Assembly: GCF_001866075.3 (NCBI RefSeq)
Contig: NZ_CP063356.1
Location: forward strand, 496,001 to 560,000
DNA length: 64,000 nt
From: Anaerobacillus isosaccharinicus
Lineage (GTDB): Bacteria; Bacillota; Bacilli; Bacillales; Anaerobacillaceae
Direction of reading: 5' to 3'
Part shown: positions 16,461 through 25,067 of the stretch, piece by piece
Layout of the letters: the number at the start of each line of letters is the position of its first letter
Numbering within the stretch: position 1 is the first letter of the stretch
Notes under the pieces: generated by a model
What the model was told of the DNA's origin: nothing
The model's input: the letters and a program-made list of their open reading frames with translations, nothing else
Database searches by the model: none
Translations under genes and position numbers: made by a program

Positions 16461-17942
16461 TTGAGGTTACCACACACCCAACATCCCAAAAGAAAGGAAA
16501 GTGACAAGTTGTTACCTCAAATTATAACCTATTTACTTACTTTTATAAACTACCAAGAACAAGTAATTCGAACGCTCCTTACCCTTTTAATAGGGAAGAG
16601 CATGTTTGATAAACCGACTGAGGCTCCAGTTAATAAACCATATCGCAAGCTTCAAGTTGATGATCTACCGATCATTGAAGTTCCAAAAAAACTAGATTTT
16701 CAAGTTTTATTAACCGAGCATCTTAAGTCTAAAGGTAAACCTCTCAAACCAGTACAAAGACGGTCGAATTCAACACCCGTTCCTTCATCAATGAAATGTC
16801 CTACGTGTGGTGCTCCATCTGATTATTTGTATGCGAACAATGGAGCGAAAGGACAATTTCAATGTAAGGTGTGTTCATGTCTTTTCAGTGAGAGAAATCG
16901 ATATCTCAAGGAAGCAATCCTGAAATGCCCTCACTGTTCAAAAACACTTGAAAAAGTGAAGGAAAGAAAAGACTTCCATGTGTACAAGTGTAAAAACGAC
17001 GCTTGTTCTTATTACCAACATAAACGTAATGCGATGACTCAAAAAGAGAAAAATCGGTTCAAAGAAGATCCTCAAGCCTTTAAACTTCGCTATATTTACC
17101 GCCAGTTTCACATTGATTTTCAACCATTAGCGAAGCATTCACCAAAGAGACCGAGAGTTGATCTATCAAGAATTTATGTGTCTCCACATACGCTTGGACT
17201 GATTTTGACTTATCACGTCAATTATGGACTTTCAGCCCGTAAAACAGCAGCGTTGATGAAAGATGTACACGGTGTTTCAATTTCTCATCAAAGCATTTTA
17301 AACTACGAAAACAGTGTGGCATTGTGGTTGAAACCGTATATTGATCACTATCCTTACGAACTCTCAGATCAATTTTGTGGTGACGAAACATACATCCGCG
17401 TAAATGGCCGTTGGCATTACCTGTTTTTCTTTTTTGATGCCGTGAAGAAAGTCATTCTCTCTTATCCTGTGTCACCTAATCGAGATACAGCTACAGCTAT
17501 TAAAGCGATAGACGAAGTGTTGTTAAAGCTTAGGAAAATCCCAGAAAACCTAACTTTCGTTGTCGATGGCAATCCCATTTACTTATTAGCACAACACTTT
17601 TATGCCCAGCACCAAATCCCGTTTGAGGTCATTCAGGTAATTGGCTTAACGAACGAAGACGAGGTGTCAAAAGAATATCGACCTCTCAAACAAATTATCG
17701 AGCGGCTAAATCGTACCTTTAAAGGAAACTATCGATCCACTCATGGTTTCGGTTCAGAACATGGTTCTGTTTCTTTTGTGACCTTGTTCGTTGCTTACTT
17801 TAACTTTTTAAGACCACATTCAGCTTTGGAAGGAAAAGTACCAGTAACAATTCCTGAGTTAGAGAAGCTTCCAAACATGCCTGCTAGATGGACAACTCTT
17901 ATTGGTCTTGCCCAGGATTGGATAAGTAAGCAAACTGCCTAA
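16461..17942 (+). CDS. DDE transposase with N-terminal zinc ribbons (IS6/IS240-like catalytic domain)
   Basis: A 493-residue transposase. Residues 115-185 contain CPTCG, CKVC, CPHC and CKNDAC pairs (two zinc ribbons). The catalytic part has CGDETYIRVNGRWHY, FVVDGNPIY and QIIERLNRTFKG, giving D, D and E in IS240-like order. The C-terminal YFNFLRPHSALEGKVP is typical of this fold. The frame starts at TTG 16461; a TTG at 16509 with GAAAGGAAAGTG upstream may be the true start. It lies between the RND pump and nosF. I could not find convincing terminal repeats; the element probably extends from about 16.42 to 18.2 kb. Confidence 0.8.
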   Translation: MRLPHTQHPKRKESDKLLPQIITYLLTFINYQEQVIRTLLTLLIGKSMFDKPTEAPVNKPYRKLQVDDLPIIEVPKKLDFQVLLTEHLKSKGKPLKPVQRRSNSTPVPSSMKCPTCGAPSDYLYANNGAKGQFQCKVCSCLFSERNRYLKEAILKCPHCSKTLEKVKERKDFHVYKCKNDACSYYQHKRNAMTQKEKNRFKEDPQAFKLRYIYRQFHIDFQPLAKHSPKRPRVDLSRIYVSPHTLGLILTYHVNYGLSARKTAALMKDVHGVSISHQSILNYENSVALWLKPYIDHYPYELSDQFCGDETYIRVNGRWHYLFFFFDAVKKVILSYPVSPNRDTATAIKAIDEVLLKLRKIPENLTFVVDGNPIYLLAQHFYAQHQIPFEVIQVIGLTNEDEVSKEYRPLKQIIERLNRTFKGNYRSTHGFGSEHGSVSFVTLFVAYFNFLRPHSALEGKVPVTIPELEKLPNMPARWTTLIGLAQDWISKQTA

Positions 17943-17968
17943 CTTTTGTTTAGCTGAGCCCTTCCTAG

Positions 17969-18127
17969 CCATCGGCGGAGCGCACTCTTGACAAACCGAA
18001 CTTGCCAATGGTTTAAAATGGAAGTACCAAGGGCTTATTTAGCTATGCCTTCTTTTGTCCTCTTCGCCCTTGTTAAACCTCTCGCTAAACCATTGGCGTG
18101 TTTGTCAAGAGCGATGGCGAGAGCTAC
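17969..18127. repeat. long imperfect inverted repeat downstream of the transposase
   Basis: GCCATCG...CTCTTGACAAAC...GCCAATGGTTTA (17969-18015) is repeated in reverse complement as TAAACCATTGGC...GTTTGTCAAGAG...CGATGGC (18084 to about 18127). The stretch 17943-18190 has no gene, so this is probably a structured transcript end or recombination site of the IS. Confidence 0.65.
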
Positions 18128-18190
18128 CACCAGTTAATTGGTAGAAAGTGTCATCAGCCTTTAGTTTTCATAGAACTTTTGACACTACCT

Positions 18191-18397
18191 TTCCTCAAAC
18201 AATTTCATTATATACAAAAAAGGAATATTTTAGGTAAAAACTTTTAGACATTTCATAAAACCCAAATTCATCCTTAACAATTACTATCTTAACTAAAGTT
18301 AAACTTTACCAAAATGATCCAAAGACTGATCTTTCCTAAGACTTGAGGCGTAGTTCCATGAATTATATATTGTCTTTGTTCATTTTTAAAAAATAAA
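18191..18397. other. intergenic, no gene seen
   Basis: AT-rich sequence between the IS tail and the nosF terminator. It contains a small palindrome TTAACT-AA-AGTTAA near 18289-18302 and no convincing frame. Confidence 0.4.
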
Positions 18398-18428
18398 AAA
18401 CTACCATCATTTTCTTTGATAGCAGTTT
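18398..18428 (-). terminator. terminator of the nos cluster
   Basis: On the minus strand AAACTGCTATCA pairs with TGATGGTAGTTT (one mismatch) followed by a T-rich tail, just beyond the nosF stop codon. Confidence 0.6.
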
Positions 18429-18443
18429 CCTCACCTTCATTCT

Positions 18444-19142
18444 TTAAATAAATACCTCTTTGTAAAACTTAGATAAATCCCTAGGAACATCTTTCTCGAA
18501 ATTTAACTCTTCCTTGATTGCCCCATTCTTTAAAAATAGGACTCGATCAGCTACTTTTTCAGCCACGGATAAGTTATGAGTTGAAAATAAAATTCCTTGT
18601 CCGTTCTGCTTTAAACTGAGTAATATTTCTGTAAAAGAGTCTACCCAATGAGGATCTAGTCCGTTCGTTGGCTCATCTAGTAAAACAAGTGCTGGTTTTG
18701 AGACAATCGCTTGGGCTAGTAATAGTCTTTGACGCATACCCTTAGAAAGCTTTGTAATCAGTTGATCACTTTTTTCCGTTAAACCAACAATATCTAATGT
18801 TTGCTTTACATGTTTTTCAGCTTTTTTTAACGAAGCATAAAAAAGCAAGTACTCCACTACAGATAACGGTTGTTGAAAGTGAAAGTCATCAGGCATATAA
18901 CCTAATTGCTTTGCATACTCAATGCGGTTTTTATTCCAATCCAAGTTATTAATAAGAATTGAACCGGTTGTGGGACGGGTTAACCCTGTGACCATTTTAA
19001 TAATTGTACTTTTTCCAGCGCCATTGCCCCCACATAAAGCAATAATCTCTGATTTTTTCATTGAGAGTTCAATTGGTTCTAAGACACAGGTTTTCCCGTA
19101 AACTTTACTAACATTTTCGATTGTTAATAGAGTGTTACCCAC
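18444..19142 (-). CDS. nosF: NosF-like ABC transporter ATPase
   Basis: A 232-residue ATPase with Walker A GGNGAGKST, an LSKGMRQRLLLAQ signature (LSKGM in place of LSGGQ, as in NosF/CcmA-like proteins) and Walker B ALVLLDEPTNGLDP. It overlaps the permease gene by 8 bp. With NosY it is thought to supply a sulfur species for building the CuZ centre of nitrous oxide reductase. The name rests on the nosD and nosL neighbours. Confidence 0.85.
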   Translation of the reverse strand: MGNTLLTIENVSKVYGKTCVLEPIELSMKKSEIIALCGGNGAGKSTIIKMVTGLTRPTTGSILINNLDWNKNRIEYAKQLGYMPDDFHFQQPLSVVEYLLFYASLKKAEKHVKQTLDIVGLTEKSDQLITKLSKGMRQRLLLAQAIVSKPALVLLDEPTNGLDPHWVDSFTEILLSLKQNGQGILFSTHNLSVAEKVADRVLFLKNGAIKEELNFEKDVPRDLSKFYKEVFI

Positions 19143-19968
19143 GTTTTCGCCCCCTCTCTGTTAGATAAGTTGCTGTTAACATAAAAAAATAGACCCAAAC
19201 TATGCACAAGATGACAAAATAAATTGTTCCAAAAGGGGAGCTCGCCCACCCCACCCAATGAATGTACTCAGGTCCAAAAATCGACCCGCCACCTAACTTT
19301 GTAATCATAAAAATCCTCGTAAATTCAGCTGGATTTAGTAAAGTTACAACTTCTATCGTTGACTTTAACGTTTTATAGTTTAGTGAGCCTAATGTTGAGA
19401 TCATAATGATCGGCCAAGCTAACACGAAAAAAATCCAGATACTAACGCTTACCGTTAATGCTTGCCAGCGATTTTTTGAAAGCGTGCCAATAAAAAGAGC
19501 TAATGCTAAAAAAACAAATGTTAATAGTAGTGAAAAAACTAGTAAAAATAATCCTACTGAACTAGGTAATCCAGATCCAAATAAAATACCAATTAAACCA
19601 GCAACACCAAATCCGAAAGCGACAATTGCAATAATGACGATATAGATGCCGATATATTTTCCAAGTAACCAGTTTGAGCTTGAAAGAGGATATGATAGAA
19701 GGAGTTGCCAATTCCCATCCTCCTTTTCAGAGGTTACAGAAAAGGAGCCTAACAATAACGTCATGAGTGGCAGGAAGTATAGTAATAAATTCATCATTGT
19801 TCCTGTCATGGAAGTGTACTTGCCAATTCCTATTTGAGAATCAGCATTAATGACTAGTAACGCCAGTGAAAATAATGAAAATGTCACTAAAAAGGTATAT
19901 GACCATGGATTGCGAAAACCTAACTTAATCTCTTTTTTTGCAATTGTAATAATGTCCATCTTCTGCAC
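19135..19968 (-). CDS. nosY: NosY-like ABC permease
   Basis: A 277-residue ABC-2 permease with six hydrophobic helices. Its N-terminus is KKEIKLGFRNPWSYTF, and it has SEKEDGNWQLLLSYPLSSSN, typical of NosY. It is coupled to nosF by overlap. Between it and nosL lie 157 bp without a gene. Confidence 0.85.
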   Translation of the reverse strand: MQKMDIITIAKKEIKLGFRNPWSYTFLVTFSLFSLALLVINADSQIGIGKYTSMTGTMMNLLLYFLPLMTLLLGSFSVTSEKEDGNWQLLLSYPLSSSNWLLGKYIGIYIVIIAIVAFGFGVAGLIGILFGSGLPSSVGLFLLVFSLLLTFVFLALALFIGTLSKNRWQALTVSVSIWIFFVLAWPIIMISTLGSLNYKTLKSTIEVVTLLNPAEFTRIFMITKLGGGSIFGPEYIHWVGWASSPFGTIYFVILCIVWVYFFMLTATYLTERGRKRG

Positions 19969-20125
19969 CCACCTTTAAAAAGAAGCTAAAATTAAATAGA
20001 AAGAGGATGACTCATAATGGCCTCTTTACCTCAAGTTACTACTACAAAATACAGAGATCTCCTACATTTTATATTTTAGCACTTGAGTGACTGAAACTTG
20101 GCTTTTAAGTCACCCTATCTTCAAA

Positions 20126-20728
20126 TTAATGACCTGTTTTCTTTTCATCTTTTTTTCCATGATCATGACCATGGTCTTTCTCTTCTTCATGATCATGATC
20201 GTTGTCTTCATGGTCTTCTGATTCATGCCCATGATGGTGGTGACCCATTTCTTCTTTCATCTTTTTCATCATTTCCATATCTCTTTCCCAAATATGTCCT
20301 TCAAGCGCCGCATACGAAAGAATTTCACCTTTGCCTTGCTCTATTACAAAGCTTTCTGCATCTTCTAATGAAGAAAATGAATATACTCCGTATGCCATAG
20401 GTGTACGATATTCTTTATGATAGACAAATGTAGCATTTTCCATGACGATCCACTCTTCAGTCACATAATCACGAACGTAACGCACATTTACGTCATCCAT
20501 TCCGTTGTCATTGGCCCATTCAACCATACATCCTATATCATCGAACTTTAACGAACGACCATCATTAAGAAGTAATTGAGTAGCATTAAAATCATCAGGG
20601 ACTAACATATTACAATGTACACAACGATCTACGCCTATTTGAATATCTTCTGGTGGGAATACCTCATCTTTCGTTCCACAAGCTGCTAAAAGCAACATAA
20701 CCATCACTATAAAAATACCTTTTTTCAT
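20126..20728 (-). CDS. nosL: NosL-like copper lipoprotein with His/Asp-rich tail
   Basis: A 200-residue lipoprotein (lipobox LLAAC, C17) with the NosL motif CVHCNMLV and the conserved DDIGCMVEW segment. NosL is a Cu(I) chaperone for nitrous oxide reductase on the outer face of the membrane. After about residue 160 there is an unusual tail rich in His, Asp and Glu (GHHHHGHE, DNDHDHEEE, GHDHGKKDE) that should bind metals. Its ATG overlaps the nosD stop (ATGA). No nosZ is present next to it. Confidence 0.9.
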   Translation of the reverse strand: MKKGIFIVMVMLLLAACGTKDEVFPPEDIQIGVDRCVHCNMLVPDDFNATQLLLNDGRSLKFDDIGCMVEWANDNGMDDVNVRYVRDYVTEEWIVMENATFVYHKEYRTPMAYGVYSFSSLEDAESFVIEQGKGEILSYAALEGHIWERDMEMMKKMKEEMGHHHHGHESEDHEDNDHDHEEEKDHGHDHGKKDEKKTGH

Positions 20729-22122
20729 TTCCTAATTCCTCCTCGAATGATTATTATAGATAAAACCATTAAACTCAAATATAGAAAAACATCATATAGA
20801 GTAGAGGTTTTATTACTAGTGATTTGCTGTGAAAAAGGCTCCATTAACGGGGATATATCCTTTAATATCGCTTCTTCATTCATTTCAAATAATAATTGTA
20901 CAAACAGTAACCCTGGCGACTGGGCCAATAGTTGATAAGGGGGTTTTCTTTCTACGAGCCCAAGAAAAATAGGATCAGCTTGAAAGGTTAGTTCACTTTT
21001 TCCATCACCCGTAAAGTCTAGACCTGTGTGGGTGTCCCAGTAGTTCTCTGCTACATGATTACCTTCACTATCTGTAACCCTTGCTTGTATAACATTTGTA
21101 AAAAAATCGTTATGAGAAATCTTGTGCGTTCCAACTCGTTTTAACTGAATGCCTACAAAGTTAGCAAAAATCTTATTCTCATGTACATCATTTTTACTAG
21201 ACCGTTCAATATAAAGACCGATTAGGTTTTCAGAAAAGTCATTCCCACGAACTACTGAGTCATGAACATCGTAAAGAAGCAAACCTTGTGAATGAACATG
21301 ATATGACTGTTTAGTAAAATGATTATTTGATATCGTAACTCTAGATGACCCCATAATCATTGCTCCGGTAATGTTCAGACTTGCGGAATTGTTATTTAAC
21401 AATATATCTTCAGCAAACATTAGGTGATATCCATAACGTGAGCGAATTGCATGATTATTTTCAATGATATTACCTCGACTACTTTCGATATAAACCCCAT
21501 CTAACAAATTGATCATTGTATTATTTTTCAGAACATTTTCATGAGAAGCAAATAAATCGAACCCATTCCCTTGACGACTTCCCATATTGGCTTCACCAAA
21601 GTTAATCGGATTTTGACGTTCAATATGTAAATGTTCTAAAAGATTTCGATTTGCTGAAAATAACTGAATGCTCGTGCCAAGACTATTGATCGTTAATTGG
21701 CTCAAGTGGTTATCATTTCCTTCAATTAAAATTGCAGGACTTTCTGGATGACTAGTTAGTTGAACAACTGTTAAACCTGATAATGAAACATGATCTGACT
21801 TAATGTGAATTGCTATGTCATCACTAGTATTGATCAGCATAACTCCTTCACCATTTATTTTTATCGGTTTGGTAATTGAGATAACCTCTTCATAAATGCC
21901 TGCTTGAATAGTGATCTCTTCACCTGGTTTAGCTTCGTCAATTAAAGCTTGTATAATACCTTTTTCAGATGCAAAAGAATAAGTATCACTAGTTAAAATC
22001 ATTATTAGAGTCAGGGTTAAAAGTATAAAATTTCGTATTAATAGATTAGCTTTTTTCTTTCCTGTTGGCAGAAAAAAAGAAAACTGCTTCCTCTTCCAGA
22101 AACAAATGATATGATCATTCAA
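20725..22122 (-). CDS. nosD: NosD-like beta-helix maturation protein
   Basis: A 465-residue exported protein. A signal helix near 29-50 is followed by NosD/CASH right-handed beta-helix repeats: GVYIESSRGNIIENNHA, GNDFSENLIGLYIERSS and similar turns to about residue 390. A C-terminal membrane helix ends RGGIRK. NosD is needed for CuZ assembly in nitrous oxide reductase. The frame starts at TTG 22122, 12 nt after GGAGG; no better in-frame start precedes the signal helix. It heads a nosDLYF operon. Confidence 0.88.
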   Translation of the reverse strand: MNDHIICFWKRKQFSFFLPTGKKKANLLIRNFILLTLTLIMILTSDTYSFASEKGIIQALIDEAKPGEEITIQAGIYEEVISITKPIKINGEGVMLINTSDDIAIHIKSDHVSLSGLTVVQLTSHPESPAILIEGNDNHLSQLTINSLGTSIQLFSANRNLLEHLHIERQNPINFGEANMGSRQGNGFDLFASHENVLKNNTMINLLDGVYIESSRGNIIENNHAIRSRYGYHLMFAEDILLNNNSASLNITGAMIMGSSRVTISNNHFTKQSYHVHSQGLLLYDVHDSVVRGNDFSENLIGLYIERSSKNDVHENKIFANFVGIQLKRVGTHKISHNDFFTNVIQARVTDSEGNHVAENYWDTHTGLDFTGDGKSELTFQADPIFLGLVERKPPYQLLAQSPGLLFVQLLFEMNEEAILKDISPLMEPFSQQITSNKTSTLYDVFLYLSLMVLSIIIIRGGIRK

Positions 22123-22388
22123 GTTTTTAATTCACCTCCAGTAACCCTTTTCATTTTACAGATAACAATGAAAGAAAGTAATGGCTCTTTAGGGTTATTT
22201 TTTATAAATAACGTGGTAATAGAAAATAAACTGATCCATTTACGAAAAACAATTTATTAAGATTTCCTAGCCCTAATTAGCTATTTATCACATTTTCGTT
22301 ATATGATTTGATTAGAGTAGCATTATCAGTTATTGTAATCACAAAAAAACTTTAAAATACTATAAGACTAAAAGGGAGTACTTTAAAA
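22123..22388. other. divergent promoter region between nosD and the two-component pair
   Basis: A 266-bp spacer between divergent genes, very AT-rich. TATAAC (minus strand, 22303-22298) could be a nosD -10 box, and AGTTA-N6-TCACA (22328-22343) is a weak FNR-like match. No coding frame or structured RNA is seen. Confidence 0.35.
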
Positions 22389-23213
22389 ATGACCTATAAA
22401 CAAATTAAATGGCTCATTTTACTGATTCCAACAATCACAATTGGACTATGGGAGTATGTACGGCACGAATTTTTATTGCCTTACATATCTATGGAACTTG
22501 GTAACCTACTAGCCCCAATCATTGTTTTTATGGTTACAATGGTTTTTCTCTTGAAATTATTTAATCTTTTTGAACAAATGAAAGAAGATTTAGAGAAAGA
22601 AAAATCACAAACAATTATTCTTGAGGAAAGAGAAAAACTATCACGGGAATTACATGATGGAATTGCTCAATCGCTGTTTCTTCTATCAGTTAAACTTAAT
22701 CAACTAGAGACAAAAGAAAAACATCTTAGTCATAGCGACGTTTATGAAAAGCTAAAGAAAACCGTACACCATATTCATGAAGACGTACGACAAGCAATTA
22801 CTAATTTACGGGTTTCTAAAAGTGACGCACCTTTTCAATGGACTAATTCCCTGAAAAAATTAATTGCAGGATTTGAAGAGGATACGAATAAAACCGTCTT
22901 TTTACAATGGAAATTAAGGGAAGAACTTTTATCACCAAAAGAAAAAGTTGAACTCTACGCCTGTATTAAAGAAGCTTTGATGAACATTAGAAAACATGCT
23001 AAGTCTCAAAACATAGAAGTGAGAGCTACTGAAGCAGTAAAAGGATGGATTTGCATAATAGAAGATGATGGAATAGGGTTCGATCCTGAATTAAAGAAAC
23101 GTGGCTACGGTTTAAAAATAATGCATGACCGAGCAAAATCAATGGGCTGGGAGTTTTCATTTGAAAGAAAAGATGGAAAAACTCAAGTGATTATTAAGAA
23201 GGGAAAGATGTGA
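22389..23213 (+). CDS. NarX/DesK-class sensor histidine kinase
   Basis: A 274-residue kinase with two N-terminal membrane helices (about 7-22 and 40-60), a short coiled-coil linker, the HisKA_3 motif LSRELHDGIAQSLF (H89) and a compact HATPase with EDDGIGFDPELKKRGYGL. There is no separate extracellular sensor domain. Its stop is 1 bp before the response regulator ATG. It is divergent from nosD, so control of nitrous-oxide respiration or another membrane signal is possible but unproven. Confidence 0.88.
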   Translation: MTYKQIKWLILLIPTITIGLWEYVRHEFLLPYISMELGNLLAPIIVFMVTMVFLLKLFNLFEQMKEDLEKEKSQTIILEEREKLSRELHDGIAQSLFLLSVKLNQLETKEKHLSHSDVYEKLKKTVHHIHEDVRQAITNLRVSKSDAPFQWTNSLKKLIAGFEEDTNKTVFLQWKLREELLSPKEKVELYACIKEALMNIRKHAKSQNIEVRATEAVKGWICIIEDDGIGFDPELKKRGYGLKIMHDRAKSMGWEFSFERKDGKTQVIIKKGKM

Positions 23214-23214
23214 T

Positions 23215-23856
23215 ATGCAACCATTTCGAGTATTAATTGTAGATGATCACATTCATGCAAGAGAAGCAATACGTGAGATTGTGGGCTCGTATGAAAATTT
23301 TTTGATTGTCGGTGAAGCTACGAACGGAAAAGAGGCGCTTACCTTAACAGAACAGTTAATGCCCGACCTCATACTTATGGATATCCATATGCCTGAAATG
23401 GACGGGCTCTCAGCTACCAAAATTATTAAAACAAAGTATCCTTATGTTAAAGTTATTATCATTACCGTTTCCGATGAGGTAACGAACCTTTTTGAAGCGA
23501 TAAAAAAAGGCGCTCAAGGTTATCTACTAAAAAATATTAATCCTGACGCATGGTATGAGTATTTACAAGCAATTGCTGATGACGAAGTTCCAATGTCAGA
23601 AGAATTAGCTTTTAAATTGCTCCAAGAATTTACATCGCAAAAAGAAAAACAAACGAACACTAATCCTTTATCAAAACGTGAACAAGAAGTACTTGAGCTA
23701 GTTGCGAAAGGAAATACAAATAAACAAATATCTATTGAACTTACTATCTCAGAATACACGGTAAAAAATCACTTGAAAAACATTATGCACAAACTTCATT
23801 TAGAAAACCGTGTGCAAATAACTAGATACGCTTACGAAAATGGCTGGGTGGAATAG
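23215..23856 (+). CDS. NarL/LuxR-family response regulator
   Basis: A 213-residue regulator with a receiver domain (DD at 10-11, phospho-acceptor D56 in LILMDIHMPEMDG, K near 105) and a C-terminal LuxR helix-turn-helix (LSKREQEVLELVAKG...SEYTVKNHLKNIMHKL). It is the cognate partner of the kinase just upstream. Confidence 0.92.
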   Translation: MQPFRVLIVDDHIHAREAIREIVGSYENFLIVGEATNGKEALTLTEQLMPDLILMDIHMPEMDGLSATKIIKTKYPYVKVIIITVSDEVTNLFEAIKKGAQGYLLKNINPDAWYEYLQAIADDEVPMSEELAFKLLQEFTSQKEKQTNTNPLSKREQEVLELVAKGNTNKQISIELTISEYTVKNHLKNIMHKLHLENRVQITRYAYENGWVE

Positions 23857-23911
23857 CATACATTTAAAAAAGTGTTCTTGAAAATAGCGAAGCGAACGTC
23901 TTTAAAAACAA

Positions 23912-23946
23912 AAAAAGTACACGCTACAATCTGACGTGTACTTTTT
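23912..23946. terminator. bidirectional terminator
   Basis: AAAAAGTACACG pairs with CGTGTACTTTTT. It separates the convergent response regulator and DoxX genes. Confidence 0.85.
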
Positions 23947-23955
23947 GGCTTAAGA

Positions 23956-24468
23956 TTAAGCTACTTTCTCTTGTTTTTTTGCTTTCTTGCCCATTACCAT
24001 TTGTTTAATATATGGAAGTACCCAACGGTCTCCACCGAATTTCCCTGCGTTTGCTCCTGCTGCTAAAATAAAGATCGAGATTAAAACAAGCCATGGATTA
24101 GTTGAAACGGTTCCTGCAAACATAAATGCAAAGTTCATCATTACCCCGAAAAATGCTGCTGCTGTAGTTAATACTCCTAAAATTAATCCAAGTCCTACTA
24201 ATACCTCACCCCATGCAACTAAGAAACTAAATAAGCCTGCGTTTGGTAAAGCAAAATTCTCCAGGAATGCTACATAATTTGGGTAAACCATGCTTTCGCC
24301 ACTCATAACTGGATTATTAACTGCCCCATTTAAATATCCTCCTGCATTGAAAGGGTCACCAGTAACCTTCCCCCATCCTGCGCTTAACCATTTCCATCCT
24401 ACATATAAACGTAATACTGTTAAAATTCCGGCTGCATATACATTGTTTCTTAAAAAGTTCATAATCAT
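23956..24468 (-). CDS. DoxX-family membrane protein
   Basis: A 170-residue protein with four hydrophobic helices and the DoxX start LRLYVGWKWLSAGWGKVTGD. Family members are linked to redox or thiol stress and quinone metabolism. The C-terminus is lysine-rich. The start may be the ATG at 24468 or at 24462; GAAGGAGTGAAGGA precedes both. A palindrome GTTAGT-TGCT-ACTAAC sits upstream at 24501-24516. It is longer than the other DoxX gene at 53453. Confidence 0.85.
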   Translation of the reverse strand: MIMNFLRNNVYAAGILTVLRLYVGWKWLSAGWGKVTGDPFNAGGYLNGAVNNPVMSGESMVYPNYVAFLENFALPNAGLFSFLVAWGEVLVGLGLILGVLTTAAAFFGVMMNFAFMFAGTVSTNPWLVLISIFILAAGANAGKFGGDRWVLPYIKQMVMGKKAKKQEKVA

Positions 24469-24500
24469 AAGTCCTTCACTCCTTCAGTGAATTTGTTTTT

Positions 24501-24516
24501 GTTAGTTGCTACTAAC
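24501..24516. promoter_or_regulatory. palindrome upstream of DoxX gene
   Basis: GTTAGT-TGCT-ACTAAC is a perfect 6-bp inverted repeat 33 bp upstream of the DoxX start. It is a candidate repressor site; the regulator is unknown. Confidence 0.4.
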
Positions 24517-24636
24517 TTACTTTCATTATATTACAAAGTTTTGTGAATAACTGAACAAACTTTGACAGATTTGTTACTTTTCTTCGAACAGAATGTGACG
24601 AAACTGATATCAAATTAGATTTGGCAAATCAAAAAA

Positions 24637-24666
24637 AAGTACACGCTAAAGAATCAACGTGTACTT
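24637..24666 (-). terminator. terminator of the 67-codon gene
   Basis: On the minus strand AAGTACACG pairs with CGTGTACTT and is followed by a run of T. It lies 10 bp beyond the 67-codon frame, which supports that frame as a transcribed gene. Confidence 0.7.
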
Positions 24667-24675
24667 GAAAAAGAT

Positions 24676-24879
24676 TTAATGATTTTTCCTTTTCCATAAT
24701 TGATCGTATTGAAACAACTCATATCTCTCATAATTTTTACCGCTCAATTCATTTACTTCTTCGTGAACGGATATGATTGCTGCTTCATTTTTTCTTACTT
24801 CATTTAAAAATCTGATGAATGGTGTTTGCGCTAAGCCATATTTCTCTATGATAAAAGCTCCAAGAAAAGATGAATTCAT
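24676..24879 (-). CDS. small protein of unknown function (67 aa)
   Basis: A 67-residue frame with an ATG 8 nt after AGGA and a terminator directly downstream. The product has no membrane helix or signal. It is charged in the second half (LNEVRKNEAAIISVHEEVNE) and ends YDQLWKRKNH. I do not recognise it. It stands alone between the DoxX and chemoreceptor genes. Confidence 0.45.
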   Translation of the reverse strand: MNSSFLGAFIIEKYGLAQTPFIRFLNEVRKNEAAIISVHEEVNELSGKNYERYELFQYDQLWKRKNH

Positions 24880-25021
24880 ATAAAATCCTGACTCTTTCTC
24901 GTTAGAAAAGTTATCCCAGAGGAGTCATCGGCATCTTTTACACGTAGCGTACTTATTCATTTTATTCGTCATTTTATTTGTACCTACGCATGTCATGTTT
25001 GACATTATTTACTTAAAAAAA

Positions 25022-25050
25022 AGAAACACGTAGCCTTTGGACGTGTTTCT
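25022..25050 (-). terminator. terminator of the chemoreceptor gene
   Basis: AGAAACACGT pairs with ACGTGTTTCT; the minus-strand side is followed by a run of T. Confidence 0.8.
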
Positions 25051-25067
25051 AGTAAATATTCAATATT

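Noticed and set aside
16420-18200. Terminal inverted repeats for the zinc-ribbon transposase element
   Set aside because: Candidate ends (GCAAAAAACTTGCCACC on the left and the AAGTGTCATCAGCC region on the right) do not match well enough to state boundaries.
22328-22343. Possible FNR site AGTTA-N6-TCACA between nosD and the two-component genes
   Set aside because: Only 8 of 10 consensus positions match, and its distance to plausible -10 boxes (about 35-38 bp toward the kinase, 44.5 bp toward nosD) does not give the -41.5 geometry.
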